Assembly (NCBI RefSeq): GCF_016808095.1
Contig: NC_068975.1
Span: 24,001,501 to 24,065,500 of the forward strand
Source of the DNA: Vigna angularis
Lineage: Eukaryota; Streptophyta; Magnoliopsida; Fabales; Fabaceae
Direction: 5' to 3'
DNA length: 64,000 nt
A program made the translations under genes and the position numbers. This document shows positions 47,009 to 58,257 of this stretch, in pieces (within the stretch, counting starts at the first letter, position 1; every line of letters begins with the position of its first letter). The notes under the pieces are model-generated. The model had not been told where the DNA came from. It did not search any database and was given only the letters and a program-made list of their open reading frames with translations.

Positions 47009-47009
47009 T

Positions 47010-47995
47010 ATAATACCTATTTTTGTTCCAATTTTGGTTGGAAATGTTCGAAATGGTCCCAATTGTTTTTTGTTGTTTAATGTAGTCCTAAAGAATGTAA
47101 TTTGTGTTCAATTTGATCCTCTTTACAAACGTCGTTTAAATCGTTAACGACCAGATGTCCAGATGTGCAATTACATAGTGAAATGTCATGTATTGGCTTA
47201 CGTGGAGTCCTTTGTGGCGTTGTGAGTTGGAAGGTAGGAAGAGGCTGAGCAGTGAGGGAGAAGAAGAGGGGAACCAAACGGTTGAAGGGGTGAGGCTACC
47301 GAACGATGGAGGTGATGGAGGTGTGTGCCGCGGCGGCGTTGAAGAAGGGAGAGTGGTAGTAGTAGCGGCGACCATGGAGATTCCGCTGTTGGCTATATAT
47401 GAATGTTGTACGAAACTCGCGATTTAGGTTGGTGCTAGAGGAGGAAGACTCGTGATTTGCTGTAGGTTTGATGGCGTCGCGGATGGAGATGTGGTGGTTG
47501 TAGGTTCTCGCGTTGAGTGGCGCGATTGTTACGGCGACGATGGCCTGAAATGGGCTTTGCTGCGCAATGGTGGTGGTGGCCTAAGGTTTTGGAAGCGCGA
47601 GGAAGATGATGCGCGAAGATGGTGGTCTGGCGAGCTGAGACCCTAACCAGAAATACATTTTCAACAATTAGGGCTTAGGTGGTGGAGAATATGATGGAGG
47701 TGCGAAGATGGTGGTTGGTCGTGACCGTGGCGGTTAAGGTTAGGTGGTGGCTAAGGTTTCTGTGTAGGGGAAATTAGGGCTTCTGGAGGTAGGAGATGAT
47801 GATGACGTGTCAAGGTTGATGTGTCATTTATTGAACATCTGGACATCTGGCCGTTAATGATTTAAACACTGTCTGCAAAAAGGACTAAATTAAACATAAA
47901 TTACGTTCTTTAGGACAACATTGAACAGAAACAAAAAATTGGGACCATTTCGAACATTCCCAACCAAAATTGAGACTAAAATAGATATTATACCT
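47010..47995. mobile_element. Long-TIR (Mutator-like) element of about 1 kb with GC-rich interior
   Basis: Inverted repeats of about 170-180 bp: the left runs TATAATACCTATTTTTGTTCC ... GGTTGGAAATGTTCGAAATG ... CCAGATGTCCAGATGT. The right is the same on the other strand (ends near 47995). The interior (47190-47830) is unexpectedly GC-rich with GGTGGTGG/GGCGACG words, and may be captured host sequence. Its open frames on both strands have no domain I know. I could not confirm a 9-bp target duplication. Confidence 0.8.
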
Positions 47996-48179
47996 AAAAA
48001 ACACTAGTACATACGTTAATATAAACAGATATTTTGGTGCATACTCTTACATATAATATATTTTTTGAATTTACCTTATTGTCATGATAAAGGATGTTTT
48101 CTGGTTATTTGGAATTTTTAATATTTTTTTTCTTCAAACTAATATATGTTGCATGTCCATAATTCATTAAAGATTAATT

Positions 48180-48542
48180 AGCAGTATCTTATTTTGGTTA
48201 TACAAAGTTACTAGTCAACATATATAATAATAAGAGAACATTGTCGCAAAAATATCAGACTGTGATTTTGACGCATTAACATTAACAAGACAGGCACATG
48301 TGTCTACAATATAGTTTGGCTGTTATCCCTAAAACCTAATTTTCAAAAAGAATCAACACACGCAACTTGTTTGAAACTTGTTGAGATATTTTTCTCCCAA
48401 TAGATCATGACACAGAAACACCAAAAGAATCTTTGTCTCTATGTTCAAATTTCTCTTACTGCAAAATTTCCAATCTTGTTCATTCTCTCTATATATAGTA
48501 GAAACCCTAGCTAACACCTAATCATCAAGAAAGAAAGGAATA
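48180..48542 (+). promoter_or_regulatory. Promoter and leader of the lipid transfer gene
   Basis: A clear TATA box (TCTATATATAGTAG) sits at about 48488-48500, some 45 bp before the ATG at 48543. That fits a short untranslated leader of roughly 20 bases ending AAGAAAGGAATA. The stretch upstream is the one echoed at 44.74-44.87 kb. Confidence 0.7.
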
Positions 48543-49005
48543 ATGGCAGTGAGTAAGTTGGCATTGGTTGCTTCAATGATGGCTTGCATGATGATAACTT
48601 CCTCTAATGGTGAATCAACCTTGACATGTGATCAAGTGACTGTTTGGCTGCTTCCATGCATACCTTATGGAATATTTGGAGGGAATGTGACATCGTTGTG
48701 TTGCGAAGGTGTATACTCTTTGAATGCAGCGTACAAGAGTGGGGAAGATCGAAGAGGAGCATGCCAATGCATTAAGGACAGAGCTGCACTTATCCCAGGC
48801 ATGGACTATAACCATGTTAATGAAGTTCCTGGAAGATGTGGCACTAAGTGTCCCTTCAAAGTCTACCCTTCTACTAACTGTTCTGCGTAAGTATACCCTT
48901 CATTTTTCTTCTGCTAACAATTTTCTCCTTTTTTCATCTCTAAATATCTGACAGTACTCTTAAACTTTATGTTTTTTTTTTATGTGATTCTCCAGTGTGA
49001 AGTGA
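48543..49005 (+). CDS. Non-specific lipid transfer protein, type 1
   Basis: Two exons, 48543-48886 and 48996-49005, joined across a GTAAGT...CCAG intron, give 117 residues ending NCSAVK. An intron just before the last codons is the usual gene structure of nsLTP1. Residues 1 to about 25 are a signal peptide (MAVSKLALVASMMACMM...), so the protein should be secreted to the cell wall. The eight-cysteine scaffold is complete: C29, C39, C53-C54, C74-x-C76, C99, C113, with spacings 9, 13, 0, 19, 1, 22 and 13, as expected. It forms a hydrophobic pocket that carries lipids. A ninth mature cysteine, C103 (RCGTKCPF), is unusual. N49-V-T is a possible glycosylation site. Without splicing, the frame would stop 115 residues in, so the intron matters for the tail only. 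Confidence 0.93.
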
Positions 49006-49130
49006 GCAAGCAATTATCAGCAGAAGGGTGCAATATTATTGTATGAATAATGAAAAACAATTATATGTGTGTATTTAGATAGAAGGAAATAAGGAGTATG
49101 GATTGTGTGTAACGATCCAATGAATGTCTT

Positions 49131-49133
<3 letters not shown>

Positions 49134-49225
<92 letters not shown>
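49134..49225. repeat. (AT)46 microsatellite
   Basis: Pure AT dinucleotide run of about 92 bp, starting about 130 bp after the lipid transfer stop codon and so close to or within its 3' transcript end. Confidence 0.95.
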
Positions 49226-49228
<3 letters not shown>

Positions 49229-51398
49229 AGAAATAAAGATATTTCCCTTTAATTTGTCATTTTCTGCAGTCATGTGAAACTGATTAATTAAAAAATATAA
49301 TTGAATTTGATTTATTTGATAATAATTTAATTGGATACATTCATGAACTATTTTTTTGGATGGATATTCTATTCATTCATAAAAATAATATCTTTAAAAT
49401 TTTAGTGGCTTAAGTGATGAAAAATTAAGAGGCCTATAAAGAAGAGTAACAGAAAAAAAAGTAAATAATAATAATAATATTGACACTTGTTTCACAATTG
49501 AAAATTTCACAGAAGATGAATCACTTGTTTTAATAAATAAGTTTATATTTAATTTATTTTTATAAAATCAACTAATAAAATGAGAATTACATTTTACTCA
49601 TATATTATATGTGGTTTTTAAGTTTTTATATTTATGATGCAAGAACACGTCGTGTTTTAGATCAATTTAAAGAAAATAATTTATCAATACTTTTTTTAAT
49701 ATAACTTTTTTACAAGAAATTCCTAAATAATGAAGTGATTAAAATACATAATTATTATAATGACCAATTTAGATATCAATTTATAAATTAAAAATTATTG
49801 ATAACTAAGCTAATTTTTATTATGAATAAAAAATTATAATTGTTTTCTAAATTGGTAACTAAAATAGTTTTATTATAAATTAATATCTAAATTGGTATTA
49901 ATATTAACTACTAAGATTTTGATTAAAAAAAATTGGTTTCTAAACATATTTTTAATCATTATTTAAAAATTTTCTTACTGAGATGACGAAAAAAAACTCC
50001 CACCTATGTCTCCCACAACAAATATGCCACGCGTAACACAATATTAAGTTGTCTTATATAAGCTGACTGTTCAAATGACATCTAAAGTATTCCAAACAAA
50101 ATTCATCATTTCTCTTTTCTTGATGAATTTATGAGAATTATGATTTGAAGAGAAAAATTTGTCATAACATATAATTGTAACTAAAGGTAGATAAGTATAA
50201 ATTCGAAGATGATTAATGACAAAGGAAAAATCATTTTGTAGAAACTTTTAGAAAAAAGATTTCTAGAAGACTATTTTTGAGACAATATTAGATATATTAA
50301 GGAAGCAAAACCTATAATGTTTGTTTAACAAGGAATGCTAGATGATGAAAAAGAAACCCGATAAATTAGATCTTAAAATGAGTGTACTTCGTTTGATTAC
50401 ATTTTTATATTTCTATTATATCAGCCTCTTTGTTTTGTTAATTTTATTTATGCTGTGATTAAACTTTTTCTACGTTTTTGTAAAAGGATTGAAACACTTC
50501 TAAGTACTCCATATTAATATATTATTTACTACTAATAAAAAAAAGAAATAGATATGTTAAAGAGGTGAAATTGATTTATTATAATTTGTACATTTTAGAT
50601 AATGCTACCAAATTTTGATTGATCAAAGGATTTATCATATTATACAATATCAATCAAATATAAGTCTAACTCACGTAAACAATTGACATCACTTTCATCC
50701 AAAAATCTTAAAGGAGTTTATTCAAGTTGAGTCTCTTCCATATTAGTATACTTGCCCTCAAAGAGACATTCACAATCACGAGTACTTCAATGATAACTTT
50801 CTTTTATCATCAGTATAGCATAATGAGATACAATTGCCTAGAATCCTCATTAAGAAGACATTCCATACCGTGAATCCTCACATATAAGATTTTTCACCCA
50901 TATTATACCTTGTTTGATCTATTCATCAAAATAGAACCATCAACTTTGATACCACTATAATAGGTCTTTTCAAGGAAGATTCATTGAAAAATACAACACC
51001 AATAAGACACTAATTTAATCCAGATATATATTGCTCAATTTCTTCATTTCTATCTTGAAACTTAAACTTACACTTGAATTCTCAATAAATTAAAATTTAT
51101 ATTGAATAATTTTTTACTTTATATTTTACTTAACTTTCTTATTTTTATCCAATATAAAATTTAAACTTACATTTAAATTTTTACCAAATATATGACAAGT
51201 TTCTAATTCGATTCTATTTTTTTTAAAAGGTATAAAGAGTTTGAAGAAGGACTTCGAATATAAAACTTATTTTCTTATACTATAAAGAAATTTCATCAAT
51301 AACTTTGTAATCAATAAAACAATAATTGAAAAAGTATATTAATTTTTTTTCAAAGACGTCAAAATTTCTAAATAATATCCCAATACATATACGCGTAT
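49226..51398. other. AT-rich intergenic DNA
   Basis: No gene is supported. A purine/pyrimidine-mixed segment at 50630-51010 ('GAGTCTCTTCCATATTAG', 'TTGATACCACTATAATAGG') is likely an old repeat of unknown class. Confidence 0.45.
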
Positions 51399-53240
51399 TG
51401 TGAGGACCTAGAAAATGTTATTTTAGAATTGATAATGTTTTAAAAATTGTGAGATTTGGTTATTTTAATATTAAAAAGATTTATACAAATAGGAAGTTAT
51501 ATAACCATGTTTCATTATTTTAAAACACATTATCTCTCTAGCAACTACTTTTCTAGAATTCTTTGACTTCTCTGTAGGACTTCTCACCCCTTCATCTGAT
51601 TAAAGACTCGAAACAATAGGATTGATCTTAGCAACGAGCTTTTCAATCTGGACCGATCAATTTTTCTGTTTGCTTAAGTTGAGTTTCAACTCTTTTCTTG
51701 GCTGCTTTTGTTTTTTATTCATGTGAGCATTTTCCGATTACATGTGTCTTTTTAATATTCTTTGAGTCTTTGTCAATCAATGATCATGATGGTATGATTT
51801 AACCATTCTTTTGATGTTTTTATGTGTAGATAGAGCATCCTACATGGTTCGAGGTACTTTGTAATTCTTAGAGTTATTTGGATTTGTTGAGTCGCTTTGT
51901 CAAGTCCGGGAATCTAGTCTTGATTTGTGTTATGTGAGTTTTTATCAATTTGATGTTTTGCATGTTGCTGCTATATTGCATTTGTGGGTGAAATTTGGTT
52001 GTCTTTGATGAATCTAGTTTGATGTGTATGGTTGATGTGATCTTCATGATTTGAATCATAATTATATGACAAGTGTTTGTGATTGCTTTTGTGTGTGAAT
52101 GAGATAACTTAAATATGAGCAATTGAGCAATTTGGTACAAGCTTTATTGTATGTAAAACTATTTTGAACCAAAGTACTAAAATAGGAGTACCAGATTGAT
52201 CAATTGAACATGTCCAATTTCCTTAAATCACAAAAATGAATTTTTTTGATATATGATACAATGTTGTGCAAGTCTGGGAGAATTTTAGTTCCAGAACAAG
52301 GAGCGACAGGTTGTATTATTGAGTGTCAGGTTCTACGAATGCTTTAGCACTGAATGCCCAAATGGGGTTGCTGAGTGCTCGTTTCATTGTTAGTTTTGTT
52401 TTCTCTTTATTTGGTTCTTAGTGGTTTTGTTGACTAGTATATCCATGTTGATGACTTTAATAGTCAAGATAATTGATGTGTAAGTGTTATTTATGGAAGG
52501 ATTGATAAATTTATGGATAAATATGCATGTGAATAATGATGTATGAAATTATGATGATGATGATGACCTTGTTAATGGATATGAACATTGTATGTGTTTG
52601 GTGTAATTCCAAGAATCTCATGGAAAGATTCTACGGTGGTGTATGTGTTTGGTGTAATTCTAGATATCTCATGTATATATTCCATGGTGACGTTTCTGTA
52701 GTGTATGCATTGATGTATGGATTCAATAAGTGTGTATCTTGATACTTCAATAACCATTCACACTCACATAGAGTAAAATGAGTTGTGTGAGTTACAAGAG
52801 GTTCTAATAATATATGAGCTTGTTTGGCCTAAGATGCGAAAGGGATTAACCTTGTGTGTGATAGGGTGATACTCCATAGTTATGACTCTCTAGAGTAGTA
52901 GAGATCACCACAAGTGCACGCCTCTTGTGAATTTCGATGTCAAAGGCATGTATCTAGATAATTAAGTTTAGTATCAACTGTTTTTTGTCCATATATATTA
53001 ATTATATTTTATCCATGCTTTAGTTTATATTTGATATAATTTGTTTGGTTTAGGATAACTTTTTTGTACACTATCTTATCCTTTGTGTGCTCTGTTTTTT
53101 ATATGTATATTTATCTCTTTTGTAATAATTACCTGTTTAATGTGAATAGATGAAGAGGTAGATGATAATACTCCTTTAGTAAAGAACTATGATATTGAAT
53201 AATAGTCTTTAACTTTTAATAGTTTCTTTTGTTCGTTTTG
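51399..53240 (+). mobile_element. LTR E, 3' end truncated
   Basis: Begins TGTGAGGACCTAGAAAA, the same start as LTR A. Further on it has CATTATCTCTCTAGCAACT (compare LTR C), a diverged conserved block at 52740-52930 (GATTAACCTTGTGTGTG, CACAAGTGCACGCC) and a TTTATGTGTAGATAG...GTACTTTG phrase. No GATGTTACA end was found; the sequence runs into a TA microsatellite at 53256, so the 3' end is lost or unrecognised. Confidence 0.7.
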
Positions 53241-53251
53241 AAAAAGTTATC

Positions 53252-53255
<4 letters not shown>

Positions 53256-53292
<37 letters not shown>
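53256..53292. repeat. (TA)n microsatellite
   Basis: About 37 bp of pure TA at the decayed end of LTR E. Confidence 0.92.
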
Positions 53293-53294
<2 letters not shown>

Positions 53295-53699
53295 CTTGAA
53301 TAAACTTTTATAAAAATTGAACAATTATAATAAAAATAATATTAAGTAAAATATTTTATATATATTATAATTATTCTATGTGTACAAATAAATAGAGAAT
53401 CAAATAATTTTGCATCGCTTAAAATTTGAAATCCATCAATGTTAGATAGAAAATAATTTTAAATTAGTATAGAGTTTTGCTTAACATGTTTATACTAATA
53501 TAAATTTTCAGTCCAAATGACGAGTTTTAACGTTAATTTATCTTATTTAAAACTATTATTGTGACAGGTAATAAAGTATATATACACGTTATTTATAAAT
53601 AATATTAAATAAAAACTATATTCTCTATGAGACAAATGCACTACACTTTTAGATTCTTTTAAAACGACAAAGTAAAAAATAAAATAAAAAATCCATAAA

Positions 53700-54050
53700 T
53701 TTTATTTTGTTTTATATAGCCACTGGGGTTCCACATATTCCTCCAAACAGTCACTGCCATAATCTAGTAAATTTGTGGTTGGACATAGTTGTAGTTGTTT
53801 TGCCCAGAAAAAAGAGATATAATTGATAAGATGATTGATGTTTTGTTTGCAGCAGACATGCATGAAGTTGGAACCAATCAGTGTAAAAAGTCTGCACCAA
53901 ACTCCAAAGTTGGAAATTAATCTGAAAAGGTAACAACAATTCAAAAGCGACCTGTGGAAAAAAAGATCATCAAATAATTTTTCTAAGGACTTTGCTTCTT
54001 TGTTGTGTTGACTCAAAGACATGGATGATTCTTCTCTACCATATACCACA
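53700..54050 (-). pseudogene. Unidentified exon-like fragment
   Basis: On the minus strand two overlapping frames are open: one 115 residues (54049-53702), one of 62 residues (WSLVQTFYTDWFQLHACLLQ). The sequence is less AT-biased than its neighbours, and TTTTTTTCCACAG at about 53960 looks like a splice acceptor. No domain is recognised. It may be a fragment of a host gene. Confidence 0.3.
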
Positions 54051-54561
54051 CATATTCTTCTTCCGGGATTATCGCATCAATATGCAATCACTTTTCTTTT
54101 CATTTATTCAATTACACGTATACTTTATTTTATCAAAATATCTTCCATGGACACAAAAAATCTCATTTGGAGGATAGTAAGATATAAATGCCACATATCT
54201 CAACAAATAAGAAAAAAAAAATCCATAAATTCATTGGTAATGATTTTTTAAAATTTACAATTTCATTTATCATATATAATATATGTTAAAATACTATAGA
54301 AAAAAAATATGTCTAATTCAAAATTAACAAATGATTTATAACGCCAGAAAGTGTATGAATGTAATGTAGATAACGTATATAACTCGCAACTCAAAAGATT
54401 AAGATTAATTTCTTTTTGTCAATTATATTCTTAGTCAAATTCACTTCTTTTCTTTTCTTCACATATAAATCACTGTCTATTTAACATATTTGTTTAGGAT
54501 AACGAGATCAGATTTAAAGTTAAGAGTACGTATGAATTGTTAGAAAATAAATAATTAATAT

Positions 54562-55052
54562 TGTACAGGACCCGCCGACAAGAGACTGAAGAAAGACAAT
54601 CGATCAAAGACGTGAGGACAGTAAATCGGTCATCTGAACGAAAGTATTAGTTGGCCTGGTAGGCACATTGAAGGGCATTAATGGGTAATTAATGTGAGTA
54701 ATTATCGTATCATATGAATATATATTACATTTATGAATGATTGACAGGATATATTATTTGGGATACACTGAATATATGATGTTAAGGTAAAAATATATTG
54801 CATTAATGGACATTTAATGGGCTGGACAATTGCAAAGCCTATAAATGCAAGGTGAATAATTATGTAAAAGACATCTTGATATATTCTAATAAAATATAGA
54901 CCTCTATTAAACATATATGACTTAAGTGTCACAGTCTCTTCTGCAGGTCGACAACCCATCGGAGTGAATTGCGTTCTCGGAGAGGATTGAACGATCAAAA
55001 GAGAATATAGCAAAGAAGGAAGACCTACTCTCAAACCAATTCAACCAAAACA
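54562..55052 (+). repeat. 5' LTR of the LARD element
   Basis: Runs from TGTACAGGACCCGCC to CAACCAAAACA (TG...CA). A TATAAATGCAAGG box at 54840 is a plausible promoter TATA; the 3' LTR has TATAAAAGCAAGG at the same place. Confidence 0.9.
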
Positions 55053-55080
55053 TTTTGGCGCCCACCATGGGACCGAGCGA
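55053..55080 (+). other. Primer-binding site of the LARD element
   Basis: TTTTGGCGCCCACCATGGGA directly follows the LTR. TGGCGCCCACC-type sites are common among plant LTR elements and would pair with the 3' end of a tRNA ending in CCA; which tRNA is not certain. Confidence 0.75.
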
Positions 55081-55129
55081 CATCCCCATGGAGCCACGAG
55101 GAATCAGACGCAAGTTCGGTCTCGACATC

Positions 55130-57035
55130 ACTACTTCAGGAAGGTTGAGACTTACGTTCAACATTGTCGGGTTCCAATGACTTTTCATTATAATTTATAA
55201 ATTATAATATATTGAAAAATTTACTTTATTTTATTTAACTCATATTAAGTATCCAGGAAGATTTAGACCTACGTTCAACATTGTCAGGTTCCAATGACTT
55301 TTCATTATAATTTATAAATTATAATATAGTGAAACATTTACTTTATTTTGTTTAACTCATATTTTTGTGAGGAAAAATATACTCCACAAGAAGGTTTGGT
55401 CCTACGTTCAACCTTTACCAGGTTTCAATGGCTTTTTTAAAAATTTACTTTATTTTGTTTAACTCATGTTTTTGTGAGTAAAAGTATCTAGGAAGGTTGA
55501 GACCTACGTTCAACATTGTCAGTTCCAAATGACTTTTCATTGTAATTTATAAATGATAATATATTGAAACATTTACTTTGTTTTGTTGAACTCATATTGT
55601 TGTGAGTAAAAATATCTTCCACAAGAAGGTTCAGTCCTATGTTCAACCTTTTACCAAGTTTCAATGGCTTTTTGTTATAATTTATAAATTATAATATATT
55701 GAAATTTTACTTAAGGTACGAAAAATTTACTTTATTTTGTTTAACTCATATTTTTGTGAGTAAAATTATCTAGGAAGGTTGAGACCTACGTTCAACATTG
55801 TCAGTTCCAAATGACTTTTCATTGTAATTTATAAATGATAATATATTGAAACATTTACTTTGTTTTGATGAACTCATATTGTTGTGAGTAAAAATATCTT
55901 CCATAGGAAGGTTCATTCCTACGTTCAACCTTTTACCAAATTTCAATGGCTTTTTGTTATAATTTATAAATTATAATATATTGAAGCGTCTACTTAGCGC
56001 ATATTTTTGTGAGTAAAAATATCATGTGCACGAAGGTTCAGACCTACGTTCAACCTTGTCAGGTTCCAATGACTTTTCATTATAATTTATAAATTATAAT
56101 ATATTGAAACATTTACTTTATTTTGTTTAACTCATATTTTTGTGAGTAAAAATATCCTCCACAAGAAGGTTCGGTCCTACGTTCAACCTTTACCAGGTTT
56201 CAATGGCTTTTTATTATAATTTATAAATTATAATATATTGAAGTGTTTACTTAAGGTACGAAAAATTTACTTTATTTTGTTTAACTCATGTTTTTGTGAG
56301 TAAAAGTATCTAGGAATTTACTTTATTTTGTTTAACTCATGTTTTTGTGAGTAAAAGTATCTAGGAAGGTTGAGACCTACGTTCAACATTGTCAGTTCCA
56401 AATGACTTTTCATTGTAATTTATAAATGATAATATATTGAAACATTTACTTTGTTTTGTTGAACTCATATTGTTGTGAGTAAAAATATCTTCCACAGTTC
56501 AGTCCTATGTTCAACCTTTTACCAAGTTTCAATGGCTTTTTGTTATAATTTATAAATTATAATATATTGAAGTGTTTACTTAAGATACAAAAAATTTACT
56601 TTATTTTGTTTAACTCATATTTTTGTGAGTAAAAGTATCTAGGAAGGTTGAGACCTACGTTCAACATTTGTCAGTTCCAAATGACTTTTCATTGTAATTT
56701 ATAAATGATAATATATTGAAACATTTACTTTGTTTTGTTTTGTTGAATTCATATTGTTGTGAGTAAAAATATCTTCCACAGGAAGGTTCATTCTTACGTT
56801 CAACCTTTTACCAAATTTCAATGGCTTTTTGTTATAATTTATAAATTATAATATATTGAAGCGTCTACTTAGCGCATATTTTTATGAGTAAAAATATCAT
56901 GTGCACGAAGGTTCAGACCTACGTTCAACCTTGTCAGGTTGCAATGACTTTTCATTATAATTTATAAATTATAATATATTGAAACATTTACTTTATTTTG
57001 TTTAACTCATATTTTTGTGAATAAAAATATCCTGC
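55130..57035 (+). repeat. Satellite layer 1: units of about 275-290 bp
   Basis: The phrase AAGGTTGAGACCTACGTTCA recurs near 55140, 55255, 55495, 55775, 56368 and 56645. It is followed each time by TTCATTNTAATTTATAAAT, ATAATATATTGAAACATTTACTTT and TTTTTGTGAGTAAAA. Between them is a sister half-unit with GAAGGTTCAGTCCTACGTTC. Full units are about 275-290 bp, each made of two related halves. The copies are 85-95% alike by eye. Confidence 0.88.
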
Positions 57036-57405
57036 ACAGGAAGGTTCAGTCCTACCTTCAGTATCCAGGAAGGTTCAGTGCTACGTTCAACTTTATCAGG
57101 AAGGTTCAGTCCTACGTTCAACTTTATCAGGAAGGTTCAGTGCTACGTTCAACTTTATCAGGAAGGTTCAGTCCTATGTTCAACTTTATTAGGAAGGTTC
57201 AGTCCTACGTTCAACCTTATCAGGAAGGTTCAGTCCTACGTTCAACCTTATCAGGAAGGTTCAGTCCTACGTTCAATCTTATCAGGAAGGTTGAGTCCTA
57301 CATTCAACCTTATCAGGAAGGTTCAGTCCTACGTTCAACCTTATCAGGAAGGTTCAGTCCTACGTTCAACCTTATTAGGAAGGTTCAGTCCTACGTTCAA
57401 CCTTA
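57036..57405 (+). repeat. Satellite layer 2: about 12 copies of a 31-bp repeat
   Basis: Unit AGGAAGGTTCAGTCCTACGT then TCAACCTTATC, period 31 bp, about twelve copies with few changes. As 31 is not a multiple of three, three units make one 31-residue repeat and the frames stay open; the resulting open frames (57017-57476) are a by-product. The unit is the same short word that marks layer 1. Confidence 0.92.
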
Positions 57406-57650
57406 TCCGAGCAGCCATGCGCCCACCTAGTGACGAACTCACTCTAAACTCTCCGAAAGGCCATGCGCCCACCTAATGACGAACTCACTCTAAACTCTCC
57501 GAGCAGCCATGCGCCCACCTAGTGACGAACTCACTCTAAACACTCCGAGCGGCCATGCGCCCACTTAGTGACGAACTCAGTCTAAACTCTCCGAGCGATC
57601 CTGCGCCTACCAAGTGACGAACTCACTCTAAACTCTCCAAGCGGTCGAGT
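57406..57650 (+). repeat. Satellite layer 3: about 5 copies of a 46-bp repeat
   Basis: Unit CCATGCGCCCACCTAGTGAC then GAACTCACTCTAAACTCTCC and GAGCGG. CCATGCG starts at 57415, 57461, 57507 and 57553, a constant 46-bp step, and a diverged copy follows near 57599. It is more GC-rich than layers 1 and 2. Confidence 0.92.
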
Positions 57651-57769
57651 GCCCATTGAAGAATTCACTACAACCACGATTAGCCTCCTTTCGCGCCATT
57701 TCGGAGCCTAGGTATTTTCAAACCCTTCGCGACTCGTTCTAGTCGCTCGGGCTTGCGGGGCTTATGAAC
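57651..57769 (+). other. Unique end of the LARD interior and polypurine region
   Basis: About 120 bp without tandem structure, ending GGGCTTGCGGGGCTTATGAA just before the 3' LTR. The G-rich run is a likely polypurine tract remnant. Confidence 0.55.
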
Positions 57770-58257
57770 TATATAGGATCTGCCAACAAGAGACTGGAGA
57801 GAGACGATCGATCAAAGACGTGAGGACAGTAGATCAGCCATCTGGACAAAAGTGCTAGTCGGCCTGGTAGGCACACTGAAGGGCATTAATGGGTAATTAA
57901 TGTGAGTAATTACCGTATGATATGCATATATATTACATTTATGAATGATTGGCAAGGTATATTATTTGGGATACACTGAATATATGATGTTAAGGTAAAA
58001 ATATACGGCATTAATAGACATTCAATGGACTGGACAATTGCAAAGCCTATAAAAGCAAGGTGAATGATCAGGTAAAGACATATTGATCTATTATAATAAA
58101 ATATAGACCTCTTTATAAAACATACTTGAGCGTCAAGAGTGTCTTCTGTAGGTCGACAACCCATCGGAGTGAATTGCGTTCTCGGAGAGGATTGAACTAT
58201 CAAAAGATAACATAACAAAGAAGGAAGACCTACCCTCGTACCAATTCAACCAAAACA
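57770..58257 (+). repeat. 3' LTR of the LARD element
   Basis: Begins TATATAGGATCTGCC (the 5' copy has TGTACAGGACCCGCC) and ends CAACCAAAACA. It matches the 5' LTR through its length with scattered changes, so the element is not recent. Confidence 0.9.

Larger units (their letters stand above)
54562..58257 (+). mobile_element. LARD-type non-coding LTR retrotransposon with satellite interior
   Basis: A 5' LTR (54562-55052) and a 3' LTR (57770-58257) of about 490 bp match over their whole length (CGATCAAAGACGTGAGGACAG, GGCCTGGTAGGCACA, CGACAACCCATCGGAGTGAA). The primer-binding site TTGGCGCCCACCATGGG follows at 55056. The flanks are AATAT (54557-54561) and AGTAT (58258-58262), a target duplication with one change. 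The 2.7-kb interior has no gag or pol; it consists of three layers of tandem repeat. It must have used proteins of another element. Confidence 0.93.

Noticed and set aside
47077..47646. Open frames in the long-TIR element as a host gene
   Set aside because: No domain, no splice-consistent structure, and the inverted repeats show that it is a transposable element.
57017..57476. Two overlapping open frames of 137 and 132 residues
   Set aside because: By-products of the 31-bp repeat.
57036..57650. Regular direct repeats resembling a CRISPR array
   Set aside because: The 31-bp and 46-bp units are directly adjacent with no unique spacers, and lie inside a plant LTR element. This is ordinary tandem repetition.
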